A stretch of 36,764 nucleotides of DNA from an uncultured Oscillospiraceae bacterium (GTDB lineage: Bacteria; Bacillota; Clostridia; Oscillospirales; Acutalibacteraceae), in NCBI GenBank assembly GCA_910587835.1, contig CAJUNQ010000098.1, positions 1-36,764 on the forward strand. Reading direction: 5' to 3'. Below are positions 8,445 to 15,173 of the stretch, piece by piece (the first letter of the stretch is position 1; every line of letters begins with the position of its first letter). The position numbers and the translations under genes were made by a program. Below the pieces are notes generated by a model. It was not told the DNA's origin. It worked only from the letters and a program-made list of their open reading frames with translations, and ran no database searches.

Positions 8445-9146
8445 ATGAGATTCAAAGCCATATTTTTTGACCGGGACGGCACCCTGGTGCGGGGGGACCC
8501 TGAGTGGACCCGGTTCCGCAACCAGAATCTGGAACAATGGAGCGGCCGCAAGTTCGATGATTCCTACGACTACTTCATGAAGTTTTTCCAGAAGGTCCTG
8601 GCAGGGGGCTTCCCCTTTGTCCCCTACCACACGGTAGACCAGGAGCTGGCTTTCTTCCGGCAGTGGTATCTCTATGTGTTCGAGGACATGGGCATCACCG
8701 AAAAAAACGCCGAGCGGGCGGACCTGCTGGTGGAAAAGCTGTGGTACTTGAAAAAGCACCCCTATCCTGAGACCGTGGACGTGCTGGAATACTTCAAGAA
8801 CAAGGGCTACAAAATGGGGGTCATCAGCGACTGCCCGCCCTCTTTGGAGCTGACTCTGGAGGGCTGCGGCCTGCACCGCTACTTCACCAGCTTTACGGCC
8901 AGCTCACTGGTGGGGGTGGGAAAGCCAGACCCGGCGATTTACCAGGCCGCTCTGGCAGCTCAGGGCGTGGCTGCGGAGGAGTCTCTCTATGTAGACGACT
9001 GTCCTCCCGAGGCCGACGGAGCCCGGGCCCTGGGGTTCGCCTCCTTTCTTCTTGACCGGAGCGAGAGCCAGCCGGAATCGGAGTGGCGGATTCACAACCT
9101 GCGGGAGCTGGTAAATTTTGTAGAGCGCAGAGGCAAAAGATTTTGA
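8445..9146 (+). CDS. HAD-superfamily hydrolase
   Basis: A 233-residue haloacid-dehalogenase-type phosphatase. Motif I is FFDRDGTLV (nucleophile Asp9, acid/base Asp11). Motif II is in GVISDCPP, motif III Lys is in GVGKPDPAIY, and motif IV is YVDDCPPEADGARALG. The helical cap lies between motifs I and II (C1 type), as in phosphoglycolate phosphatase and pyrophosphatase-like members. The substrate is unknown. GGAGAG precedes the ATG, 12 nt after the desulfurase stop. Its stop codon lies inside the -35 box of the toxin promoter. Confidence 0.85.
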   Translation: MRFKAIFFDRDGTLVRGDPEWTRFRNQNLEQWSGRKFDDSYDYFMKFFQKVLAGGFPFVPYHTVDQELAFFRQWYLYVFEDMGITEKNAERADLLVEKLWYLKKHPYPETVDVLEYFKNKGYKMGVISDCPPSLELTLEGCGLHRYFTSFTASSLVGVGKPDPAIYQAALAAQGVAAEESLYVDDCPPEADGARALGFASFLLDRSESQPESEWRIHNLRELVNFVERRGKRF

Positions 9147-9171
9147 CAAAATTCCCGGAGGCTGATATAAT
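9143..9171 (+). promoter_or_regulatory. Consensus promoter of the toxin mRNA
   Basis: A perfect TTGACA (9143-9148), a 17-nt spacer and a perfect TATAAT (9166-9171). The -35 box contains the stop codon of the HAD gene. Transcription should begin near 9178, about 116 nt before the small ORF. Confidence 0.85.
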
Positions 9172-9211
9172 AAAGCCAGTCTGGCTGTGGCCAGGCTGGG
9201 ACGTTGTTGCG

Positions 9212-9277
9212 GTGATTCCACCGCCCATGCTGACGGCTGGCAGGGTGGAGATCACAGGCGGTTGGCGGCTCCCCTGA
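9212..9277 (+). CDS. Possible leader peptide before the toxin ORF
   Basis: A short frame in the toxin mRNA leader from GTG 9212 (or ATG 9227) to TGA at 9275-9277, ending ITGGWRLP, about 17 nt before the toxin ATG. No strong ribosome binding site is seen. Its stop falls within the hairpin covering the toxin Shine-Dalgarno, so translating it could open that hairpin. This is inference. Confidence 0.3.
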   Translation: MIPPPMLTAGRVEITGGWRLP

Positions 9278-9293
9278 AGGGGGGTGAGGCTGA

Positions 9294-9377
9294 ATGCGGA
9301 AGACTATTGTGCGCGCACTGGTTTTTTTACTTATCGCGCTGATCGTTTTGCTTTTCTTCCCCATAAAAGCTTGCTAG
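9294..9377 (+). CDS. Small hydrophobic peptide, probable type I toxin
   Basis: A 27-residue ORF that begins MRKTIVRAL and ends FFPIKAC, with one continuous hydrophobic stretch (about residues 8-23) behind a short basic start. This is the form of membrane-acting type I toxins. A G-rich ribosome binding site (GGGGGGTGAGG, 9279-9289) precedes the ATG. It may be partly masked by the hairpin CCCC-TGAA-GGGG at 9271-9282. The stop codon lies in the stem of the shared 3' hairpin. I do not recognise it as Fst, TxpA or BsrG. The case rests on context: consensus promoter, structured leader, and a convergent antisense RNA over its 3' end. Confidence 0.65.
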   Translation: MRKTIVRALVFLLIALIVLLFFPIKAC

Positions 9378-9460
9378 CCGCCCGGATGCGACCCGAGCGG
9401 CTAGCATGACCATTGTCTACTAGTCCGGAGGGCCAACCGCATGCAGCAGCGTCCCTCTTT
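9365..9460 (-). ncRNA. Antisense RNA, probable type I antitoxin
   Basis: A transcript starting near 9460 from a near-consensus minus-strand promoter would run about 95 nt to the hairpin and T-run at 9365-9405. It would be fully complementary to the last codons and 3' region of the toxin mRNA. It has no ORF of note. Convergent transcripts that share a hairpin resemble the layout of Firmicutes type I systems such as fst/RNAII and txpA/ratA. Confidence 0.65.
9373..9405. terminator. Shared hairpin at the 3' ends of toxin mRNA and antisense RNA
   Basis: GCTAGCCGC (9373-9381) pairs perfectly with GCGGCTAGC (9397-9405), and an inner CGG/CCG extends the stem. On the minus strand it is followed within 5 nt by a run of four T, which suits antisense termination near 9365. 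The plus strand lacks a T-run, so termination there is less certain. Confidence 0.6.
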
Positions 9461-9466
9461 TCATTT

Positions 9467-9494
9467 ATTATACCACACTCTCCCGGTTTGTCAA
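9467..9494 (-). promoter_or_regulatory. Consensus promoter of the antisense RNA
   Basis: Read on the minus strand: TTGACA (9494-9489), a 16-nt spacer, TATAAT (9472-9467). Both hexamers are perfect. It points at the toxin gene, against thiI. Confidence 0.85.
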
Positions 9495-9500
9495 GCCCGC

Positions 9501-9531
9501 GCCGGGCAAGAGGCGCCCCCCATTGCCCGGC
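9501..9531. other. Hairpin upstream of thiI
   Basis: GCCGGGCAA (9501-9509) and TTGCCCGGC (9523-9531) form a perfect 9-bp stem with a 13-nt loop. There is no T-run in either direction. It may be an mRNA leader structure of thiI or a boundary of the toxin-antitoxin cassette. Its role is unknown. Confidence 0.4.
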
Positions 9532-9641
9532 CTTGCTTCACAACAGCGGACTATAGGGGAACATCAAAACAATCAGATTCTGCCCCGCCATGCTCTATGT
9601 ACAGAACCCGGCAGGAGGCAGTTGGAACGGGAGGAGAAAAT

Positions 9642-10817
9642 ATGCGCGAGGTCATTTTGCTCAAGCTGGGGGAGATTGCCCTGAAAGGGCTGAACCGCCG
9701 GAGCTTTGAGGATGTACTGATCAAAAATATCAAACGACGTCTCCGGGACGCAGGGGAATTCACCGTCACGTCCCGGCAGTCCACCATTTATGTGGAGCCC
9801 TTGGGAGACGGCACCGACATGGACCTGGCGGAGGAGCGCTGCGCCAGGGTGTTCGGCGTGGTAAGCTATACCCGGGCCGGAGCCGCTGAAAAGAACCTGG
9901 ACAAAATCCAGGAGCAGGCGGCAGAGTACCTGCGGGAGGAGCTGGAAGAAGCCCGGTCCTTTAAGGTGGAGTGCCGGCGCAGCGACAAGAAATTTCCCTA
10001 TCAGTCCCCGGAGATTTCGGCGCAGGTGGGCGGGTATCTTCTGGAACGCTACCCCCATCTGCAGGTGGATGTACACCACCCGGACCTGGAGGTGCGGGTG
10101 GAGGTGCGGGAGCAGTCCGCCTTTGTCCACGCCAACGCCCGGCCCGGGGCCGGAGGCATCCCTGTGGGGGCGGGAGGCAAGGGCCTGGTGCTGATCAGCG
10201 GTGGTCTGGACAGCCCGGTAGCCGCCTGGACCATGGCCAAACGGGGGCTGGCTCTTACCGCTGTGCACTTTGCCAGCCCCCCCTACACCAGCGAGCTGGC
10301 CCATGACAAGGTAGTCCGCCTGCTGCGCAAGGTCAGCCAATACGCCGGGCGCATCAAGCTGGTGACTGTGGAGCTGACCCACCTTCAGGAGGAGATCCGG
10401 GACCGATGCCCTGAGGACCTGGGCACGGTGATCCTGCGCCGGTACATGCTCCGGGCGGCCCAGCAGGTGGCGGAGCAGGAGGGCTGTCAGTGCCTGATCA
10501 CCGGGGAGAGCCTGGGCCAGGTGGCCAGCCAGACCCTGCAGGCCATTGCCTGCACGGACGCTGTGGCGGAAATGCCTGTGTTCCGGCCCCTCATCGGCGC
10601 CGACAAGGCGGAGATTGTACAGCTGGCCCGGCGTATTGACACCTTTGACACCTCCATTGAGCCCTATGAGGACTGCTGCACCATCTTCACCCCCCGGCAC
10701 CCCCGCACCAAGCCCACCTTGGAGATGGTGGAGCGGGGCGAACAGGCTATCGACGGAAAAATGCTGCTGGCGGAGGCCATGCAGAACCTGCAGACGGCGC
10801 ATATCAGCGCGTATTGA
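9642..10817 (+). CDS. thiI: tRNA 4-thiouridine synthetase ThiI
   Basis: A 391-residue enzyme that adenylates U8 of tRNA and inserts sulfur to make 4-thiouridine. It may also help make the thiamin thiazole ring. There is an N-terminal ferredoxin-like segment, a THUMP domain (about 60-165) and a PP-loop SGGLDS at 186-191. The family motif YEDCCTIFTPRHPRTKP is near residue 345. It lacks the C-terminal rhodanese domain of E. coli ThiI (482 residues), like the Bacillus form, and so needs a partner desulfurase; the NifS at 7266 is the obvious candidate. The ATG at 9642 follows GGGAGGAG and starts MREVILLKLGEIALKG, the usual N-terminus. It is first in a run of closely spaced genes reaching gluQ. Confidence 0.95.
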   Translation: MREVILLKLGEIALKGLNRRSFEDVLIKNIKRRLRDAGEFTVTSRQSTIYVEPLGDGTDMDLAEERCARVFGVVSYTRAGAAEKNLDKIQEQAAEYLREELEEARSFKVECRRSDKKFPYQSPEISAQVGGYLLERYPHLQVDVHHPDLEVRVEVREQSAFVHANARPGAGGIPVGAGGKGLVLISGGLDSPVAAWTMAKRGLALTAVHFASPPYTSELAHDKVVRLLRKVSQYAGRIKLVTVELTHLQEEIRDRCPEDLGTVILRRYMLRAAQQVAEQEGCQCLITGESLGQVASQTLQAIACTDAVAEMPVFRPLIGADKAEIVQLARRIDTFDTSIEPYEDCCTIFTPRHPRTKPTLEMVERGEQAIDGKMLLAEAMQNLQTAHISAY

Positions 10818-10830
10818 CAAAGGAGAGGCT

Positions 10831-11685
10831 ATGAATAGCATCACCACAAAACAGTTCAGTATTTTGAGCGACCACATGGCCGTGTACCAATTCATGCTGG
10901 ACATTTATGAGAAGGACTGGCGCAATGGCGTGGCCGCGCCCTTCTGGGAGTATGCCCTGTGCTCAGATTGGATGGACAAGTCCTACCTCCACCGATGCCG
11001 GATGTGGAAGGATGGGGAGCGGATTGTGGGCTTCTGCTTTTATGAGAACCCCATGAGCGATGTGTATTTCAGCCTGCGGCTCGGCTATGAGGCCCTGGCC
11101 CCTGAGATGGCAGCCTACGCCGGAGAACATATGCCTGTCAACGGAGAGCACCAGCTGGTGATATTCGGAAGCCAGACCCCCATTCTTCAGGCAGCAAAAG
11201 CAGCGGGCTATTCCCATGAGAGCTATGTTTATGACTGCGCCAAGCCCCTCCATTATCCCCTGCCAGAGGGCTTCCGCTTTACAGAGCCGGGCCTGCTGGA
11301 CCTGGCCAAGTGCTGCGAGTGCTGCTGGAAGGGCTTTGACCACGAGGCGGAAGATGGCCCCTGGAACGGAGAGTTTGAGTATAGCTATGCCCTGGTGAAC
11401 GCCCCCCATGCCACCCCAGAGCAGCACGTTGCCGTAATGAATGAAGCCGGAGACTATGTGTGCTATGCGGGCATGTGGTGGGTCCCAGAGAATCATCTGG
11501 CCTATTTGGAGCCCCTGTGCACGGTGCCGGAGTACCGACGCAAGGGCCTGGCTGCGGCAGCACTGTCTGAGCTCTGTCGGCGGCTGAAGCCCCTGGGCGC
11601 CACCCATATGACTGGCGGCGGGAACCCCTTCTACCCAAAAATCGGCTATGGGCCGGGGGAAAAGTGGACGTACTGGAAGAAATGA
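10831..11685 (+). CDS. GNAT-family N-acetyltransferase
   Basis: A 284-residue protein. The C-terminal part (about 200-284) has the acetyl-CoA fold: the strand LAYLEPLCTVPEYRRKGLAAA with the Q/R-x-x-G-x-G/A-type motif RRKGLAA, then a helix and PFYPKIGYGPG. The first 150 or so residues are diverged and may be a second GNAT half that lacks a clear cofactor motif. The substrate is unknown. AGGAGAGG lies just before the ATG at 10831, 13 nt after thiI. It was probably recruited into the operon and has no evident link to tRNA thiolation. Confidence 0.8.
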   Translation: MNSITTKQFSILSDHMAVYQFMLDIYEKDWRNGVAAPFWEYALCSDWMDKSYLHRCRMWKDGERIVGFCFYENPMSDVYFSLRLGYEALAPEMAAYAGEHMPVNGEHQLVIFGSQTPILQAAKAAGYSHESYVYDCAKPLHYPLPEGFRFTEPGLLDLAKCCECCWKGFDHEAEDGPWNGEFEYSYALVNAPHATPEQHVAVMNEAGDYVCYAGMWWVPENHLAYLEPLCTVPEYRRKGLAAAALSELCRRLKPLGATHMTGGGNPFYPKIGYGPGEKWTYWKK

Positions 11686-11693
11686 GGCGAAAA

Positions 11694-12128
11694 ATGAGTG
11701 CATCAAACCGCCTGTTCCGGCGGCTGGATGAGGAAGACTTTCCCATAGCCAGGGAGCTGTTTGCCAGCGTTTTTACCGGGCCTCCCTGGAACGGCGATTG
11801 GTCGGACCCAGCCCAGCTCAACGCCTACATTCAGGATTTGACCAGGCAGAGCAACTCGCTGGCCTTTGGCTTGTTTCAGGGCTCTGTGCTGGTTGGGCTC
11901 TCTATGGGCCGGGTAAAGCACTGGTATACCGGCACAGAGTATTCCACACCGGCTGTCAGAGCCAGGGCCTGGGCAGCTTCTTCCTGGGAGAAATGGAGAG
12001 GGCCTGCAGGGAGCTGGATGACCCATATTTTCCTGCTGACAGACAAGGATGTGCCAGCCTATGGGTTTTACCGGAAGCAGGGCTTTTATGAGCTGAAGGA
12101 GAACGTGGCCTTTGCCAAAAAAATCTGA
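11694..12128 (+). pseudogene. GNAT acetyltransferase gene with compensating frameshifts
   Basis: The frame is open for 144 codons from ATG 11694 (GAGG 6 nt upstream), but its middle does not read as protein of this family. Up to GRVKHWYTGTEY and from IFLLTDKDVPAYGFYRKQGF onward the frame matches a GNAT enzyme. Between them (about 11943-12028) the acetyl-CoA motif appears only in the next frame, as QSQGLGSFFLGEMERACREL, while the translated frame gives unrelated residues. The strand before that motif is also too short. A deletion of roughly 15-25 bp plus a second small indel that restores frame explains this. Without the pyrophosphate-binding loop the product is probably inactive. A sequencing error could explain the second shift but not the missing segment. 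Confidence 0.65.
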
Positions 12129-12142
12129 GAAGGTATGGGCAT

Positions 12143-12826
12143 ATGGATATTCGTTTATATTACCAGGAGAAGGGCATGGGCCGTCCCCTGGTGCTCTTGC
12201 ACGGGAATGGTGAGGACGGCAGCTATTTTCGCCACCAGATGGAATATTTTTCCCCACAATACCGGGTTCTTGCGGTAGACACCCGGGGACACGGCCAGTC
12301 GCCCCGGGGAACCGCGCCCTTTACCATGTCCCAGTTTGCCCAGGACCTGAAAACGCTTCTGGACGAGCTGGAAATCAACGCGCCCATTCTTCTGGGCTTT
12401 TCTGACGGAGCAAACATTGCCATGAAGTTCGCGCTCCAATACCCCGAGCGGCTCACCGCCCTGATTCTCAACGGCGGCAATCTGCATCCTCAGGGAATCA
12501 AGAGAAGGGTCCAGCTTCCCATTGAGCTGGGGTATCGGGCAGTCAGATTGTTCGCGGACAGGTCTCAGGAGGCCCGGCGCAATATGGAGATATTGGGCCT
12601 GATGGTCCATGAGCCGAATCTCAAGCCCCAGGAGCTGTCAGCCATCCAGGCTCCCACCCTGGTCATTGCCGGCGCCCGGGACATGGTCAAAACCGCCCAT
12701 ACCCGGGAGATTGCGGCGCATATCCCCCACGCGAGACTGGCCATTCTGCCAGGGGACCACTTTATTGCCGGGAAAAACCCGGAGCGGTTCAACCGGGAAG
12801 TGGAACAGTTTTTGAACACAGTATGA
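12143..12826 (+). CDS. Alpha/beta-hydrolase
   Basis: A 227-residue single-domain alpha/beta-hydrolase. It has the oxyanion-hole segment LVLLHGNGEDGSYF, nucleophile elbow GFSDG with Ser87, acid Asp180 (IAGARDMV) and His206 (LPGDHFIAG), all in the right order. DTRGHGQSP is the typical strand after the first crossover. There is no signal peptide, so it should be cytosolic. The substrate cannot be predicted; esterase or carboxylic-ester hydrolase is the generic call. It lies 14 nt after the acetyltransferase gene and 24 nt before cinA. Confidence 0.85.
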   Translation: MDIRLYYQEKGMGRPLVLLHGNGEDGSYFRHQMEYFSPQYRVLAVDTRGHGQSPRGTAPFTMSQFAQDLKTLLDELEINAPILLGFSDGANIAMKFALQYPERLTALILNGGNLHPQGIKRRVQLPIELGYRAVRLFADRSQEARRNMEILGLMVHEPNLKPQELSAIQAPTLVIAGARDMVKTAHTREIAAHIPHARLAILPGDHFIAGKNPERFNREVEQFLNTV

Positions 12827-12850
12827 TTATTGAGAGAGAAAGGTGATTCT

Positions 12851-14137
12851 ATGAACGCAGAAATCATATCCGTTGGCACCGAGCTGCTTTTGGGCGCAGT
12901 AGTCAACACCGACGCGGCCATTGTGGCCCGGGCCTTGTCAGAGCTGGGCATCAACCTGCTCCACGCCTCCGTGGTGGGGGACAATCCTCAGCGATTGAAG
13001 GAGGCTGTGGAGACTGCCATCCGCCGCAGCGGCCTGCTGATTATGACCGGGGGCCTGGGCCCCACCACCGACGACCTGACCAAGGAGACCACTGCCGCTG
13101 CCGCCGGGAAAAAGCTGGCGCTCCATGAGGAGAGCCTGCGGCGCATTGAGAACTACTTCAACGAGAAGCATGTCAGCGAAAATCAGGCCAAGCAGGCCTG
13201 GCTCCCTGAGGGCTGCCATGTGCTGCAAAATGACAACGGCACAGCCCCCGGCTGCGCCTTTCAGGCCGAAAACGGGTGCACGATCATCATGCTCCCCGGC
13301 CCCCCCAGCGAGCTGGCCCCCATGCTCCACAACTACGCGGCGCCCTACCTCAAGCAGAGCCAGGAGTTCACCATTGTGTCCCACAATGTGCACATTTACG
13401 GCAGGGGCGAGGCCCCTGTGGCCCAGATGATGGACGATTTGATGGACGGGGAGAACCCCACCCTTGCTCCCTACGCCAACGAGGGCGAGTGCTATCTGCG
13501 GGTGACAGCCAAGGCCCACAGCCATGAGGAGGCCGACCGGCTGTGTCAGCCGCTGATTGATGAGATCAAAAACCGGCTGGGAAATTTTGTCTACTCTGTG
13601 GACGTGGACAGTCTGGAAGAGCTGGTGGTCAAGCTGCTGGCAGAGCAGGGCAAGACCCTAGCCACTGCCGAGAGCTGCACCGGCGGGCTGCTCTCCAAGC
13701 GGCTGACGGATATCTCCGGGTCCTCGGCGGTGTTTCACATGGGGGCAGTCACCTACGCCAATAAGGCCAAGGAGCAGCTGCTGGGTGTGCCCCATGAGAC
13801 CTTGGAGGCCCACGGCGCGGTGAGCCCCCAAACCGCCCGGGCTATGGCCGAGGGCATTGTCCGGCTGAGTGGCAGCGACTTGGGCATTGGCATCACCGGC
13901 ATTGCCGGGCCCGAGGGCGGCACCTCTGAGAAGCCGGTGGGGCTGATCTACATTGCCCTTAGCGACGGCAAGGAGACCTGGGTGGCCAAACGGGCCCCCA
14001 TTGGCCGCACCAAAACCAGGGACTGGCACCGGCACTGCGCGGCCAGCCAGGCCCTGGACATGGCCCGCCGGTATCTCACCGGCCTGCCGGTAATCGAGGA
14101 GCACCAGTATGAGGGCGATAAAGCCAGCCGTGGGTGA
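12851..14137 (+). CDS. cinA: CinA: competence/damage-inducible protein with NMN deamidase domain
   Basis: A 428-residue protein. The N-terminal MoCF-like domain (about 1-170) starts MNAEIISVGTELLLGAVVNT and has MTGGLGPTTDDLTKE. The C-terminal PncC-like domain (about 265-415) has TAESCTGGLLS, FHMGAVTYANKAK and GITGIAGPEGGTSEKPVG. The family acts in pyridine-nucleotide recycling (ADP-ribose pyrophosphatase and nicotinamide mononucleotide deamidase). It is linked to competence in streptococci. The ATG at 12851 was chosen over an in-frame start 21 nt upstream because AAGGTGAT precedes it and the conserved N-terminus begins there. The end overlaps gluQ by 29 nt. A deamidase here fits with nadE upstream, since deamidated products re-enter NAD synthesis at NadE. 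Confidence 0.93.
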   Translation: MNAEIISVGTELLLGAVVNTDAAIVARALSELGINLLHASVVGDNPQRLKEAVETAIRRSGLLIMTGGLGPTTDDLTKETTAAAAGKKLALHEESLRRIENYFNEKHVSENQAKQAWLPEGCHVLQNDNGTAPGCAFQAENGCTIIMLPGPPSELAPMLHNYAAPYLKQSQEFTIVSHNVHIYGRGEAPVAQMMDDLMDGENPTLAPYANEGECYLRVTAKAHSHEEADRLCQPLIDEIKNRLGNFVYSVDVDSLEELVVKLLAEQGKTLATAESCTGGLLSKRLTDISGSSAVFHMGAVTYANKAKEQLLGVPHETLEAHGAVSPQTARAMAEGIVRLSGSDLGIGITGIAGPEGGTSEKPVGLIYIALSDGKETWVAKRAPIGRTKTRDWHRHCAASQALDMARRYLTGLPVIEEHQYEGDKASRG

Positions 14138-15059
14138 GGGCATAAAGCAGATTGTGGGCCGCTTTGCCCCCAGCCCCAGCGGGCGGATGCACCTGGGGAA
14201 CCTGTTCAGCTGCCTGCTCAGTTGGCTGTCGGCCCGCGCTGAGGGTGGGCGGATGATTCTGCGCATGGAGGACCTGGACCCTCAGCGCACCAGCCGGGCC
14301 AAGGGCCAGCAGCTGAAGGCCGATCTGCGCCTGCTGGGGCTGGACTGGGATGAAGGTCCCTACTGGCAGTCGGAGCGGAGCGCCTACTACCAGCAGTGTC
14401 TGAAACGGCTGATAGCCCAGAATGTGGTATACCCCTGCTTCTGCAGCCGGGCGGAGCTTCACGCGGCCAACGCCCCCCATGCCTCTGACGGGGACTATAT
14501 CTACTCCGGTCGGTGCCGTGGCCTGACAGCGGAGCAGATCGAGGAAAAGCAGCGACACCGCCCCCCGGCCCTGCGGCTGGCAGTAGCCGGGGAGGAGGCC
14601 TTTATTGACAGGCACTACGGCCCCCAGCACTACAGCCTGTCCCGAGACTGCGGAGATTTTATTCTCCGCCGGTCCGACGGGGTGTTCGCCTATCAGCTGG
14701 CAGTGGCGGCAGACGATGGAGCCATGGGAGTCACCCAAGTGGTACGAGGGCGGGACCTGCTCCCCTCCACCCCCAAGCAGCTGCAAATTTACCAGCGGCT
14801 GGGGCTCACCCCACCGGAATTCATCCACCTCCCCCTGCTGCTGGCAGCTGATGGGCGGCGGCTCTCCAAGCGGGACGGCGACCTGGGGCTGGACGCCTTG
14901 CTCATCCGCTTCACTCCGGAGGAACTGGTGGGCCGTCTGGCCTATCTTGCCGGCCAGATTGACCGCCCCGAGCCTCTGCGCCCTCAAGAGCTGCTCTCTG
15001 TGTTCGACTGGGAGCGGGTGCCGGCAGAGGACATTTTGCTGCAAGATTGTCTATTTTGA
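14109..15059 (+). CDS. gluQ: Glutamyl-queuosine tRNA(Asp) synthetase
   Basis: A 316-residue truncated class I synthetase, lacking the anticodon-binding domain of GluRS. It attaches glutamate to queuosine-34 of tRNA(Asp). The HIGH-type site is FAPSPSGRMHLGNL (about 19-32). The zinc ligands are Cys110, Cys112, Tyr132 and Cys136, in the GluQ-RS spacing C-x-C...Y-x3-C. The KMSKS-type loop is RRLSKRDGD. The length matches the family (about 300) and excludes GltX (about 480). GAGGAG precedes the ATG inside cinA, so translation is probably coupled. GluQ-RS is commoner in Proteobacteria than in Firmicutes. It requires queuosine in the host, and no que genes are in this window. Confidence 0.93.
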   Translation: MRAIKPAVGEGIKQIVGRFAPSPSGRMHLGNLFSCLLSWLSARAEGGRMILRMEDLDPQRTSRAKGQQLKADLRLLGLDWDEGPYWQSERSAYYQQCLKRLIAQNVVYPCFCSRAELHAANAPHASDGDYIYSGRCRGLTAEQIEEKQRHRPPALRLAVAGEEAFIDRHYGPQHYSLSRDCGDFILRRSDGVFAYQLAVAADDGAMGVTQVVRGRDLLPSTPKQLQIYQRLGLTPPEFIHLPLLLAADGRRLSKRDGDLGLDALLIRFTPEELVGRLAYLAGQIDRPEPLRPQELLSVFDWERVPAEDILLQDCLF

Positions 15060-15092
15060 TGAAATTTTTTTGTCTTTACACCGAGTTCCCAG

Positions 15093-15121
15093 TTGACCTC
15101 TCGTTATATTTCATCTATAAT
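15093..15121 (+). promoter_or_regulatory. Sigma-A promoter for the SLH protein gene
   Basis: TTGACC (15093-15098), a 17-nt spacer and TATAAT (15116-15121), about 52 nt before the ATG. Confidence 0.75.
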
Positions 15122-15173
15122 GAAAACAGAGGCTGACCTGTCAACAGCCAAACAGCGGGAAGGAGGGAAGACC

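Noticed and set aside
9441..9641. N-terminal extension of ThiI
   Set aside because: It would run through the antisense RNA promoter and a hairpin. The strong ribosome binding site and conserved N-terminus are at 9642.
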